A stretch of 64,000 nucleotides of DNA. Origin: Colletes latitarsis. Taxonomy: Eukaryota > Arthropoda > Insecta > Hymenoptera > Colletidae. Both the position numbers and the translations under genes were made by a program. Positions within the stretch are counted from its first letter, which is position 1. Each line of letters opens with the position of its first letter. The DNA lies in NCBI RefSeq assembly GCF_051014445.1, contig NW_027488379.1, positions 2,976,001-3,040,000 of the forward strand, in the 5' to 3' direction. This document shows, in pieces, positions 1-13,900 of this stretch. The notes below the pieces were generated by a model. It was not told the origin of the DNA. It saw only the letters and a list, made by a program, of their open reading frames with translations, and searched no databases.

Positions 1-3000
1 CTAATCTGGCTCGTACTTTCGCATTTTTCGCAAACTTGTTGGCCAGATCCTGGCCTTTTTCTGGCTTGGACCACGTAGTAATGTGGTACCACACCGAAAC
101 ATTCAACTAAACCTGGTTGCGAATAATATTTTAGAGGATAACACTGGTTATGTCCGGGATAGTTCTGGTATTTGCAATCACCTGGTTCATTCTTTCGCGT
201 TATTCGCATAGCTGTTGGCCAGATCCTGGGTTTTTCTGGTTTGGATCCCGTAGTAATGTGGTTCCACACCGAAACAGTCAATTAAACCTGGTTGCGATTA
301 ATATTTTAGAGGATAACGCCGGTTATGTCTCGGTTAGGTCTGGTATTTGCCCTCATCTGGCTCGTACTTTCGCATTTTTCGCATACTTGTTGGCCAGATC
401 CTGGCCTTTTTCTGGCTTGGAACACGTAGTAATGTGGTACCACACCGAAACTGTCAATTAAACCTGGGTCCGATTAATATTTTAGAGGATAACGCGGGTT
501 ATGTCTGGGTTTGGTCTGGTATTTGCCCTCATCTGGCTCGTACATTCGCATTTTTCACATAGTTGTCGGCCAGATCCTGGGTTTTTTCAGGTTTGGATCC
601 CGTAGTAATGTGGTTCCACACCGAAACTGTCGATTAAACCTGGTTGCGATTAATATTTTAGAGGATAACGCCGGTTATGTCTCGGTTAGGACTGGTATTT
701 GTGCTCATCTGGCTCGTGCTTTCGCGTTTTTCGCATACTTGTTGACCAGATCCTGGCCTTTTTCTGGTTTGGATCACGTAGTAATGTGGCACCACACTGA
801 AACAGTCAATAGAAGCTGGTTCCGATTAGTATTTTAGAGGATAACGCTGGTTATATCTGGGTAAGTTCTGGTATTTGCAATCATCTGGCTCCTACATTCG
901 CGTTTTTCGCATACTTGTTGGCCAAATCCTGGGATTTTTCAGGTTTTGATCCCGTAGTAATGTGGTTCCACACCGAAACGGTCAATTAAACCCGGCTGCG
1001 ATTAATATTTTATAGGATAACGCCGGTGATGTCTCGGTTAGGTCCGGGATTTGTCCTCATCTGGCTTTCGCATGTTTCGCATACTTTTTGGGCAGATCCT
1101 GGCCTTTTTCTGGTTTGGATCACGTAGTAATTTGGTACCACACTGAAACAGTCAATAAAGCTGGTTCCGATTAGTATTTTAGAGGATAACGCTGGTTATG
1201 TCTGGGATAGTTCTGGTATTTGCAATCATCTGGCTCATACTTTCGCGTTTTTCGCTTACTTGATGGCCTGATCCTAGCCTTTTTCTGGTTCGGATCACGT
1301 AGTAATGTGGTACCACACTGAAACGGTCAATAGAAGCTGGTTCCGATTAGTATTTTAGAGGATAACGCTGGTTATGTCTGGGTTAGTTCTGGTATATGCT
1401 ATCATCTGGCATATACTTTCGCGTTTTTCGCATTGTTGTTGGCCAGATCCTGGCCTTTTTCTGGCTTGGAACACGTAGTAATGTGGTACCACACCGAAAC
1501 TGTCAATTAAACCTGGGTCCGATTAATATTTTAGAGGATAACGCCGGTTATGTTTAGGTTAGGTCTGGTATTTGCCCCCATCTCGCTCGTACTTTCGCAT
1601 TTTTCGCTTACTTGTTGGCCTGATCCTAGCCTTTTTACGGTTTGGATCACGTAGTAATGCGGTACCACACCGAAACAGCCAATTAAACCTGGTTGCGATA
1701 AATATTTTAGAGGATAACGCCGGTTACGTCTCGGTTAGGTCTGGGATTTTCCCTCATCAGGCTCGTACTTTCGCATTTTTCGCATTCTTGTTGGCCCGAT
1801 CCTGGGCTTTTTCTGGTTTGGATCACGTAGTAATGTGGTACCACACTGAAACTGTCAATAAAAGCTGGATCCGATTAGTATTTTAGAGGATAACGCCGGT
1901 TATGTCTGTGTTAGTTCTGGTATTTGCAATCATCTGGCTCATACTTTCGCGTTTTTCGCACACTTGTTGGCCAGACCCTGGCCATTTTCTGGATTGGATC
2001 ACGTAGTAATGTGGTACCACACTGAAACAGTCAATGGAAGCTGGTTCCGATAAGTATCTTAGAGGATAACGCTGGTTACGTCTGGGTTAGTTCTCGTATT
2101 TGCTATCATCTGGCACATACTTTCGCGTTTTTCGCATACTTGTTGGCCAGATCCTTGGCTTTTTCTGGTTTGGATCACGTAGTAATTTGGTACTACACTG
2201 AAACTGTCAAGTAAACCTGGTTGCGATTAATATTTTAGAGGATAACGCTGGTTATGTCTGCGGTAGTTCTGGTATTTGCAATCATCTGGCTCATACTTTC
2301 GCGTTTTTCGCTTACTTGATGGCCTGATCCTAGCCTTTTTCTGGTTCGGATCACGTAGTAATGTGGTACCACACTGAAACGGTCAATAGAAGCTGGTTCC
2401 GATTAGTATTTTAGAGGATAACGCTGGTTATGTCTGGGTTAGTTCTGGTATATGCTATCATCTGGCATATACTTTCGCGTTTTTCGCATACTTGTTGGCC
2501 AGATCCTGGGCTTTTTCTGGTTTGGATCACGTAGTAATGTGGCACCACACTGAAACAGTCAATTAAACCTGGTTGCGATTAATATCATAGAGGATAACGC
2601 CGGTTATGTCTCGGGTAGGTCTGGGATTTGCCCACATCTGGCTCGTACTTTCGCATTTTTCGCATTCTTGTTGGCCAGATCCTGGCCTCTTTCTGGTTTT
2701 GATCACGTAGTAATGCGGTACAACACCGAAACAGTCAATTAAATCTGGTTGCGATAAATATTTTAGAGGATAAAGCCGGTAATGTCTCGGTTTGGTCTGA
2801 GTATTTGCCCTCATCTGGCTCGCACTATCGCATTTTTCGCATACTTGTTGGCCTGATCCTAGCCTTTTTACGGTTTGGATCACGTAGTAATGCGGCACCA
2901 CACCGAAACAGCCAATTAAACCTGGTTGCGATAAATATTTTAGAGGATAACGCCGGTTACGTCTCGGTTAGGTCTGGGATTCGTCCTCATCTGGCACATA

Positions 3001-4074
3001 CTTTCGCGATTTTCGCATACTTCTTGGCCAGATCCTGGGCTTTTTCTGGTTTGGATCACGTAGTAATGTGGTACCACACCGAAACAGTCATTAAAACCAT
3101 GTTCCGATGCGTATTTTAGTGGATAACGCTGGTTATGTCTGTGTTAGTTCTGGTATTTGCAATCATCTGGCTCATACTTTCGCGTTTTTCGCTTACTTGA
3201 TGGCCTATTTCCTAGCCTTTTTCTGGTTCGGATCACGTAGTAATGTGGTACCACACTGAAACGGTCAATAGAAGCTGGTTCCGATTAGTATTTTAGAGGA
3301 TAACGCTGGTTATGTCTGGGTTAGTTCTGGTATTTGCAATCATCTGGCTCATACTTTCGCGTTATTCGCTTACTTGATGGCCTCATCCTAGCCTTTTTCA
3401 GGTTCGGATCACGTAGTAATGTGGTACCACACTGAAACGGTCAATAGAAGCTGGTTCCGATTAGTATTTTAGAGGATAACGCTGGTTATGTCTGGGTTAG
3501 TACTGGTATATGCTATCATCTGGCATATACTTTCGCGATTTTCGCATACTTGTTTGCCAGATCCTGGGCTTTTTCTGGTTTGGATCACGTAGTAATGTGG
3601 CACCACACCGAAACAGTCAATTAAATCTGGTTGCGATAAATATTTTAGAGGATAAAGCCGGTAATGTCTCGGTTTGGTCTGGTATTTGCCCTCATCTGGC
3701 TTGTACTATCGCATTTTTCGCATACTTGTTGGCCAGATCCTGGCCTTTTTCTGGCTTGGACCACGTAGTAATGTTGTACCACACCGAAACAGTCAATTAA
3801 ACCTGGTTGCGAATAATATTTTAGAGGATAACGCCGGTTATGTCTCGGTTAGGTCTGGGATTTGCCCTCATCTGGATCGTACTTTCGCATTTTTCGCATA
3901 CTTGTTGGCCAGATCCTGGGGTTTTTCCGGTTTGGATCATCGTAGCAATGCGGTACCACACCGAAACAGTCAATTATACCTGGTTGCGGTTAATATTTTA
4001 GGGGATAACGCCGGTTTTGTCTGGGTTAGGTCTGGTATTTGCCCTCATCTGGCTCGAACTTTCGCATTTTTCTC
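1..4074 (+). repeat. Family A sub-block related to the 21.8-23.1 kb block
   Basis: Contains diagnostic variants such as cttacttgatggcctgatcc (2311 and others) and ctggctttcgcatgtttcgc (about 1063). These reappear at about 22358 and 21823, and again near 26380-27280. The block is therefore a paralogue of the middle of the array, not a unique edge. Confidence 0.75.
82..93. other. Representative monomer dyad, family A
   Basis: The sequence tgtggtaccaca is a perfect 12-bp palindrome in this monomer. An equivalent sits in nearly every monomer just before gaaacagtc. Across the array the arms GTGG and CCAC are usually kept while the central two bases vary (TA, TT, CA). A role as a protein-binding dyad or cruciform seed is inference. 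Confidence 0.75.
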
Positions 4075-7000
4075 ATACTTGTTGGCCAGATCCTGGGCTT
4101 TATCTGGTTTGGATCACGTAGTAATGCGTTACCACACCGAAACAGTCAAATAAACCGGGTTGCGATTAATATTTTAGAGGATAACGCCGGTTATGTCTCG
4201 GTTAGGTCTGGGATTTGCCCTCATCTGGATCGTTCTTTCGCATTTTTCGCATACTTGTTGGCCAGATCCTGGGTTCTTTCTGGTTTGGATCCCGTAGTAA
4301 TGTGGTTCCACAACGAAACAGTCAATTAAACCTGGTTGCGATTAATATTTTAGAGGATAACGCCGGTTATGTCTCGGTTTGGTCTGGTATTTGCAATCAT
4401 CTGGATCATATATTCGCATTTTTCTCATCCTTGTTGGCCAGATCCTGGCCTTTCTCTGATTTGGATCACGTAGTAATGCGGTACCACACCGAAACAGTCA
4501 ATTAAACCTGGTTGCGATTAATATTTTAGGGGATCACGCCGGTTATGTCTGGGTTAGTCCTGGTACTTGCAATCATCTGGCTCATACTTTCGCATTTTTC
4601 GCATACTTGTTGGCCAGATCCTGGGTTTTTTGAGGTTTGGATCCCGTAGTAATGTGGTTCCACAACGAAACAGTCAATTAAACCTGGTTGAGATTAATAT
4701 TTTAGAGGATAACGCCGGTTATGTCTCGGGTAGGTCTGGGATTTGTCCTCATCTGGCTCGTAGTTTCACGTTTTTCGCATTCTTGTTGGCCCGATCCTGG
4801 GATGTTTCTGGTTTGGATCACCTAGTAATGTGTTACCACACTGAAACAGTCATTAAAAGCATGTTCCGATTCGTATTTTAGAGGATAACGCTGGTTATGT
4901 CAGGGATAGTTCTGGTATTTGCAATCATCTTGCTCATACTTTCGCATTTTTCTCATCCTTGTTGGCCAGATCCTGGGCTTTATCTGATTTGGATCACGTA
5001 GTAATGCGGTACCACACCGAAACAGTCAATTAAACCTGGTTGCGATTAATATTTTAGGGGATCACGCCGGTTATGTCTGGGTTAGTCCTAGTATTTGCCC
5101 TCATCTGGATCGTACTTTCGCATTTTTCGCATACTTGTTGGCCAGATCCTGGGTTTTTTCTGGCTTGGATCATCGTAGCAATGCGGTACCACACCGAAAC
5201 AGTCAATTATACCTGGTTGCGATTAATATTTTAGAGGATAAAGCCGGTAATGTCTGGGTTAGGTCTGGTATTTGCCCTCATCTGGCTCGAACTTTCGCAT
5301 TTTTCTCATACTTGTTGGCCAGATCCTGGGCTTTATCTGATTTGGATCACGTAGTAATGCGGTACCACACCGAAACAGTCAATTAAACCTGGTTGCGATT
5401 AATATTTTAGAGGATAACGCTGGTTATGTCTGGGTTAGTCCTAGTATTTGCAATCATCTGGATCGTACTTTCGCATTTTTCGCATACTTGTTGGCCAGAT
5501 CCTGGGTTTTTTCTGGCTTGGATCATCGTAGCAATGCGGTACCACACCGAAACAGTCAATTATACCTGGTTGCGGTTAATATTTTAGGGGATATCGCCGG
5601 TTTTGTCTGGGTTAGGTCTGGTATTTGCCCTCATCTGGCTCGAACTTTCGCATTTTTCTCATACTTGTTGGCCAGATCCTGGGCTTTATCTGGTTTGGAT
5701 CACGTAGTAATGCGTTACCACACCGAAACAGTCAAATAAACCGGGTTGCGATTAATATTTTAGAGGATAACGCCGGTTATGTCTCGGTTAGGTCTGGGAT
5801 TTGTCCTCATCTGGCTCGTACTTCCGCATTTTTCGCATACTTCTTGGCCAGATCCTGGGCTTTTTCTGATTTGGATCACGTAGTAATGTGGTACCACACT
5901 GAAACAGTTAATTAAACCTGGTTGCAATTAATATTTTATAGGATAACGCCGGTTATGTCTCGGCTAGGTCTGGGGTTGCCCTCATCTGGATCGTTCTTTC
6001 GCATTTTTCGCATACTTGTTGGCCAGATCCTGGGTTCTTTCTGGTTTGGATCCCGTAGTAATGTGGTTCCACAACGAAACAGTCAATTAAACCTGGTTGC
6101 GATTAATATTTTAGAGGATAACGCCGGTTATGTCTCGGTTTGGTCTGGTATTTGCAATCATCTGGATCATATATTCGCATTTTTCTCATCCTTGTTGGCC
6201 AGATCCTGGCCTTTCTCTGATTTGGATCACGTAGTAATGCGGTACCACACCGAAACAGTCAATTAAACCTGGTTGCGATTAATATTTTAGGGGATCACGC
6301 CGGTTATGTCTGGGTTAGTTCTGGTACTTGCAATCATCTGGCTCATACTTTCGCATTTTTCGCATACTTGTTGGCCAGACCCTGGGTTTTTTCTGGTTTG
6401 GATCCCGTAGTAATGTGGTATCACACTGAAACAGTCATTAAAACCATGTTCCGATGCGTATTTTAGTGGATAACGCTGGTTATGTCTGTGTTAGTTCTGG
6501 TATTTGCAATCATCTGGCTCATACTTTCGCGTATTTCGCTTACTTGATGGCCTGATCCTAGCCTTTTTCTGGTTCGGATCACGTAGTAATGTGGTACCAC
6601 ACTGAAACAGTCAATTGAACCTGGTTGCGATTAATATTTTAGAGGATAACGCCGGTTATGTCTCGGTTAGGTCTGGTATTTGCCCTCATCTGGCTCGGAC
6701 TTTCGCATTTTTCGCATACTTGTTGGCCAGACCCTGGCCCTTTTCTGGTTTGGATCACGTAGTAAAGTGGCACCAGACTGAAACAGTCAATTAAACCTGG
6801 TTGCGAATAATATTTTAGAGGATAATGCTGGTTATGTCTGTGATAGTTCTGGTATTTGCAATCATCTGGCTCATACTTTCGCATTTTTCGCATACTTGTT
6901 GGCCAGATCCTGGGTTTTTTTCTGGTTTGGATCCCGTAGTAATGCGGTACCACACCGAAACAGTTAATTAAATCTGGTTACGATTAATATTTTAGAGGAT

Positions 7001-10000
7001 AACGCTGGTTATGTCTCGGTTAGGTCTGGGATTTGCCCCCATCTGGCTCGTACTTTCGCGTTTTTCTCATAGTTGTTGGCCAGATCCTGGCCTTTTTCTG
7101 GTTTGGATCCCGTAGTAATGTGGTTCCACACCGACACAGTCAATTAAACCTGGTTGCGATTAATATTTTAGAGGATAACGCCGGTTATGTCTCGGTTTGG
7201 TCTGGTATTTGCAATCATCTGGCTCATACTTTCGCATTTTTCGCATACTTGTTGGCCAGATCCTGGGTTTTTTTCTGGTTTGGATCCCGTAGTAATGCGG
7301 TACCACACCGAAACAGTTAATTAAATCTGGTTACGATTAATATTTTATAGGATAACGCCGGTTATGTCTCGGCTAGGTCTGGGGTTGCCCTCATCTGGAT
7401 CGTTCTTTCGCATTTTTCGCATACTTGTTGGCCAGATCCTGGGTTCTTTCTGGTTTGGATCCCGTAGTAATGTGGTTCCACAACGAAACAGTCAATTAAA
7501 CCTGGTTGCGATTAATATTTTAGAGGATAACGCCGGTTATGTCTCGGTTTGGTCTGGTATTTGCAATCATCTGGATCATATATTCGCATTTTTCTCATCC
7601 TTGTTGGCCAGATCCTGGCCTTTCTCTGATTTGGATCACGTAGTAATGCGGTACCACACCGAAACAGTCAATTAAACCTGGTTGCGATTAATATTTTAGC
7701 GGATAACGCTGGTTATGTCTAGGTTAGTCCTAGTATTTGCAATCATCTGGCTCATACTTTCGCATTTATCGCATACCTGTTGGCCAGATCCTGGGTTTTC
7801 TCAGGTTTGGATCACGTAGTAACGCGGTACCACACCGAAACAGTCAATTAAACCAGGTTGCGATTAATATTTTAGAGGATAACGCGAGTTATGTATCTGT
7901 TAGGTCTAGGATTTGCCGTCATCTGTCTCGTACTTTCGCGTTTTTCGCATACTTGTTGGCCAGATCCTGCGTTTTATCTGGTTTGGATCCCGTAGTAATG
8001 CGGTTCCACACCGAAGCAGTCAATTAAACCTGTTTGCGATTAATATTTTATAGGATAACGCCGGTGATGTCTGGGTTAGGTCTGGTATTTGCCCTCATCT
8101 GGCTCGTACTTTCGCATTTCTCGCATACTTGTTGGCCAGATGTTGGGTTTTTTGTGGATTGTATCCCGTCGTAGTGTGGTACCACACAGAAGCTGTCAAT
8201 TAAACCTGTATGCGATTAATATTTTAGAGGATATCGCCGGTTATGTCTGGGTTAAGTCTGGTATTTGCTATCATCTAGCACATACTTTCGCGTTTTTCGC
8301 GTACTTGTTGTCCAAATCCTGTGATTTTTCAGGTTTTGATCCCATAGTAATGTGGTTCCACACCGAAACGGTCAATTAAACCCGGCTGCGATTAATATTT
8401 TATAGGATAACGCCGGTGATGTCTGGGTTAGGTCTGGTATTTGCCCTCATCTGGCTCGTACTTTCGCATTTTTCGCTTACTTGTTGGCCTGATCCTTGCC
8501 TTTTTATGGTTTGGAACACGTTGTAACGCGGTACCACACCGAAACAGTCAATTACACCAGGTTGCGATTAATATTTTAGAGGATAACGCGGGTTATGTCT
8601 CGGTTAGGTCTAGGAATTGCCGTCATCCGTCTCGTACTTTCGCGTTTTTCGCATACATGTTGGCCAGATCCTGCGTTTTATCTGGTTTGGATCCCGTAGT
8701 AATGTGGTACCACACCGAAGCAGTCAATTAAACCTGTTTGCGATTAATATTTTTGGGGATATCGCCGGTTATGTCTCGGTTAGGTCTGGGATTTGCCCTC
8801 ATCTGACTCGTACTTTCGCACTCTTCGCATACTTGTTCGCCAGATCCAGTGATTTTTCAGGTTTTGATCCCGTAGTAATGTGGTTGCACACCGAAACGGT
8901 CAATTAAACCCGGCTGCGATTAATATTTTATAGGATAACGCCGGTGATGTCTGGGTTAGGTCTGGTATTTGCCTTCATCTGGCTCGTACTTTCGCATTTT
9001 TCGCATACTTGTTGGCCAGATCCTGGGTTTCTTGTGGATTGGATCCCGTCGTAGTGTGGTTCCACACAGAAACAGTTAATTAAACCTGGATGCGATTAAT
9101 ATTTTAGAGGATAACGCCTGTTATGTCTTGGTTAGGTCTGGTATTTGCCCTCATCTGGCTCGTACTTTCGCATTTTTCGCATACTTGTTGGCCAGATCCT
9201 GGGTTCTTTCTGGTTTGGATCCCGTAGTAATGTGGTTCCACAACGAAACAGTCAATTAAACCTGGTTGCGATTAATATTTTAGAGGATAACGCCGGTTAT
9301 GTCTGGGTTAGTTCTGGTACTTGCAATCATCTGGCTCATACTTTCGCATTTTTCGCATACTTGTTGGCCAGATCCTGGGTTTTTTGAGGTTTGGATCCCG
9401 TAGTAATGTGGTTCCACAACGAAACAGTCAATTAAACCTGGTTGAGATTAATATTTTAGAGGATAACGCCGGTTATGTCTCGGGTAGGTCTGGGATTTGT
9501 CCTCATCTGGCTCGTAGTTTCACGTTTTTCGCATTCTTGTTGGCCCGATCCTGGGATGTTTCTGGTTTGGATCACCTAGTAATGTGTTACCACACTGAAA
9601 CAGTCATTAAAAGCATGTTCCGATTCGTATTTTAGAGGATAACGCTGGTTATGTCAGGGTTAGTTCTGGTATTTGCAATCATCTTGCTCATACTTTCGCA
9701 TTTTTCTCATCCTTGTTGGCCAGATCCTGGCCTTTCTCTGGTTTGGATCACGTAGTAATGCGGTACCACACCGAAACAGTCAATTAAACCTGGTTGCGAT
9801 TAATATTTTAGAGGATAACGCTGGTTATGTCTGGGTTAGTCCTAGTATTTGCAATCATCTGGATCGTACTTTCGCATTTTTCGCATACTTGTTGGCCAGA
9901 TCCTGGGTTTTTTCTGGCTTGGATCATCGTAGCAATGCGGTACCACACCGAAACAGTCAATTATACCTGGTTGCGGTTAATATTTTAGGGGATATCGCCG

Positions 10001-10940
10001 GTTTTGTCTGGGTTAGGTCTGGTATTTGCCCTCATCTGGCTCGAACTTTCGCATTTTTCTCATACTTGTTGGCCAGATCCTGGGCTTTATCTGGTTTGGA
10101 TCACGTAGTAATGCGTTACCACACCGAAACAGTCAAATAAACCGGGTTGCGATTAATATTTTAGAGGATAACGCCGGTTATGTCTCGGTTAGGTCTGGGA
10201 TTTGTCCTCATCTGGCTCGTACTTCCGCATTTTTCGCATACTTCTTGGCCAGATCCTGGGCTTTTTCTGATTTGGAGCACGTAGTAATGTGGTACCACAC
10301 TGAAACAGTTAATTAAACCTGGTTGCAATTAATATTTTATAGGATAACGCCGGTTATGTCTCGGCTAGGTCTGGGGTTGCCCTCATCTGGATCGTTCTTT
10401 CGCATTTTTCGCATACTTGTTGGCCAGATCCTGGGTTCATTCTGGTTTGGATCCCGTAGTAATGTGGTTCCACAACGAAACAGTCAATTAAACCTGGTTG
10501 CGATTAATATTTTAGAGGATAACGCCGGTTATGTCTCGGTTTGGTCTGGTATTTGCAATCATCTGGATCATATATTCGCATTTTTCTCATCCTTGTTGGC
10601 CAGATCCTGGCCTTTCTCTGATTTGGATCACGTAGTAATGCGGTACCACACCGAAACAGTCAATTAAACCTGGTTGCGATTAATATTTTAGGGGATCACG
10701 CCGGTTATGTCTGGGTTAGTTCTGGTACTTGCAATCATCTGGCTCATACTTTCGCATTTTTCGCATACTTGTTGGCCAGATCCTGGCCTCTTTTTGGTTT
10801 GGATCATCGTAGCAATGCGGTACCACACCGAAACAGTCAATTAAACCTGGTTGCGATTAATATTTTAGGGGATCACGCCGGTTATGTCTGGGTTAGTTCT
10901 GGTACTTGCAATCATCTGGCTCATACTTTCGCATTTTTCG
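4075..10940 (+). repeat. Large duplication, family A, copy 1 (~6.87 kb)
   Basis: Monomer variants here recur in the same order further right. Offset is 6,867 bp at the start (for example 5135 to 12002, 5922 to 12789), then 6,691 (7033 to 13724), 7,044 (7737 to 14781), 7,220 (8089 to 15309) and 7,396 (9673 to 17069). Offset steps are one or two monomers. It carries a recurring 'ggttctttctggtttggatcc' monomer pair at about 4.23, 5.98, 7.40 and 9.16 kb. Confidence 0.88.
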
Positions 10941-13900
10941 CATACTTGTTGGCCAGATCCTGGGCTTTATCTGGTTTCGATCACGTAGTAATGCGTTACC
11001 ACACCGAAACAGTCAAATAAACCGGGTTGCGATTAATATTTTAGAGGATAACGCCGGTTATGTCTCGGTTAGGTCTGGGATTTGCCCTCATCTGGATCGT
11101 TCTTTCGCATTTTTCGCATACTTGTTGGCCAGATCCTGGGTTCTTTCTGGTTTGGATCCCGTAGTAATGTGGTTCCACAACGAAACAGTCAATTAAACCT
11201 GGTTGCGATTAATATTTTAGAGGATAACGCCGGTTATGTCTCGGTTTGGTCTGGTATTTGCAATCATCTGGATCATATATTCGCATTTTTCTCATCCTTG
11301 TTGGCCAGATCCTGGCCTTTCTCTGATTTGGATCACGTAGTAATGCGGTACCACACCGAAACAGTCAATTAAACCTGGTTGCGATTAATATTTTAGGGGA
11401 TCACGCCGGTTATGTCTGGGTTAGTCCTGGTACTTCCAATCATCTGGCTCATACTTTCGCATTTTTCGCATACTTGTTGGCCAGATCCTGGGTTTTTTGA
11501 GGTTTGGATCCCGTAGTAATGTGGTTCCACAACGAAACAGTCAATTAAACCTGGTTGAGATTAATATTTTAGAGGATAACGCCGGTTATGTCTCGGGTAG
11601 GTCTGGGATTTGTCCTCATCTGGCTCGTAGTTTCACGTTTTTCGCATTCTTGTTGGCCCGATCCTGGGATGTTTCTGGTTTGGATCACCTAGTAATGTGT
11701 TACCACACTGAAACAGTCATTAAAAGCATGTTCCGATTCGTATTTTAGAGGATAACGCTGGTTATGTCAGGGATAGTTCTGGTATTTGCAATCATCTTGC
11801 TCATACTTTCGCATTTTTCTCATCCTTGTTGGCCAGATCCTAGGCTTTATCTGATTTGGATCACGTAGTAATGCGGTACCACACCGAAACAGTCAATTAA
11901 ACCTGGTTGCGATTAATATTTTAGGGGATCACGCCGGTTATGTCTGGGTTAGTCCTAGTATTTGCCCTCATCTGGATCGTACTTTCGCATTTTTCGCATA
12001 CTTGTTGGCCAGATCCTGGGTTTTTTCTGGCTTGGATCATCGTAGCAATGCGGTACCACACCGAAACAGTCAATTATACCTGGTTGCGATTAATATTTTA
12101 GAGGATAAAGCCGGTAATGTCTGGGTTAGGTCTGGTATTTGCCCTCATCTGGCTCGAACTTTCGCATTTTTCTCATACTTGTTGGCCAGATCCTGGGCTT
12201 TATCTGATTTGGATCACGTAGTAATGCGGTACCACACCGAAACAGTCAATTAAACCTGGTTGCGATTAATATTTTAGAGGATAACGCTGGTTATGTCTGG
12301 GTTAGTCCTAGTATTTGCAATCATCTGGATCGTACTTTCGCATTTTTCGCATACTTGTTGGCCAGATCCTGGGTTTTTTCTGGCTTGGATCATCGTAGCA
12401 ATGCGGTACCACACCGAAACAGTCAATTATACCTGGTTGCGGTTAATATTTTAGGGGATATCGCCGGTTTTGTCTGGGTTAGGTCTGGTATTTGCCCTCA
12501 TCTGGCTCGAACTTTCGCATTTTTCTCATACTTGTTGGCCAGATCCTGGGCTTTATCTGGTTTGGATCACGTAGTAATGCGTTACCACACCGAAACAGTC
12601 AAATAAACCGGGTTGCGATTAATATTTTAGAGGATAACGCCGGTTATGTCTCGGTTAGGTCTGGGATTTGTCCTCATCTGGCTCGTACTTCCGCATTTTT
12701 CGCATACTTCTTGGCCAGATCCTGGGCTTTTTCTGATTTGGATCACGTAGTAATGTGGTACCACACTGAAACAGTTAATTAAACCTGGTTGCAATTAATA
12801 TTTTATAGGATAACGCCGGTTATGTCTCGGCTAGGTCTGGGGTTGCCCTCATCTGGATCGTTCTTTCGCATTTTTCGCATACTTGTTGGCCAGATCCTGG
12901 GTTCTTTCTGGTTTGGATCCCGTAGTAATGTGGTTCCACAACGAAACAGTCAATTAAACCTGGTTGCGATTAATATTTTAGAGGATAACGCCGGTTATGT
13001 CTCGGTTTGGTCTGGTATTTGCAATCATCTGGATCATATATTCGCATTTTTCTCATCCTTGTTGGCCAGATCCTGGCCTTTCTCTGATTTGGATCACGTA
13101 GTAATGCGGTACCACACCGAAACAGTCAATTAAACCTGGTTGCGATTAATATTTTAGGGGATCACGCCGGTTATGTCTGTGTTAGTTCTGGTATTTGCAA
13201 TCATCTGGCTCATACTTTCGCGTATTTCGCTTACTTGATGGCCTGATCCTAGCCTTTTTCTGGTTCGGATCACGTAGTAATGTGGTACCACACTGAAACA
13301 GTCAATTGAACCTGGTTGCGATTAATATTTTAGAGGATAACGCCGGTTATGTCTCGGTTAGGTCTGGTATTTGCCCTCATCTGGCTCGGACTTTAGCATT
13401 TTTCGCATACTTGTTGGCCAGACCCTGGCCCTTTTCTGGTTTGGATCACGTAGTAAAGTGGCACCAGACTGAAACAGTCAATTAAACCTGGTTGCGAATA
13501 ATATTTTAGAGGATAATGCTGGTTATGTCTGTGATAGTTCTGGTATTTGCAATCATCTGGCTCATACTTTCGCATTTTTCGCATACTTGTTGGCCAGATC
13601 CTGGGTTTTTTTCTGGTTTGGATCCCGTAGTAATGCGGTACCACACCGAAACAGTTAATTAAATCTGGTTACGATTAATATTTTAGAGGATAACGCTGGT
13701 TATGTCTCGGTTAGGTCTGGGATTTGCCCCCATCTGGCTCGTACTTTCGCGTTTTTCTCATAGTTGTTGGCCAGATCCTGGCCTTTTTCTGGTTTGGATC
13801 CCGTAGTAATGTGGTTCCACACCGATACAGTCAATTAAACCTGGTTGCGATTAATATTTTAGAGGATAACGCTGGTTATGTCTGGGTTAGTCCTAGTATT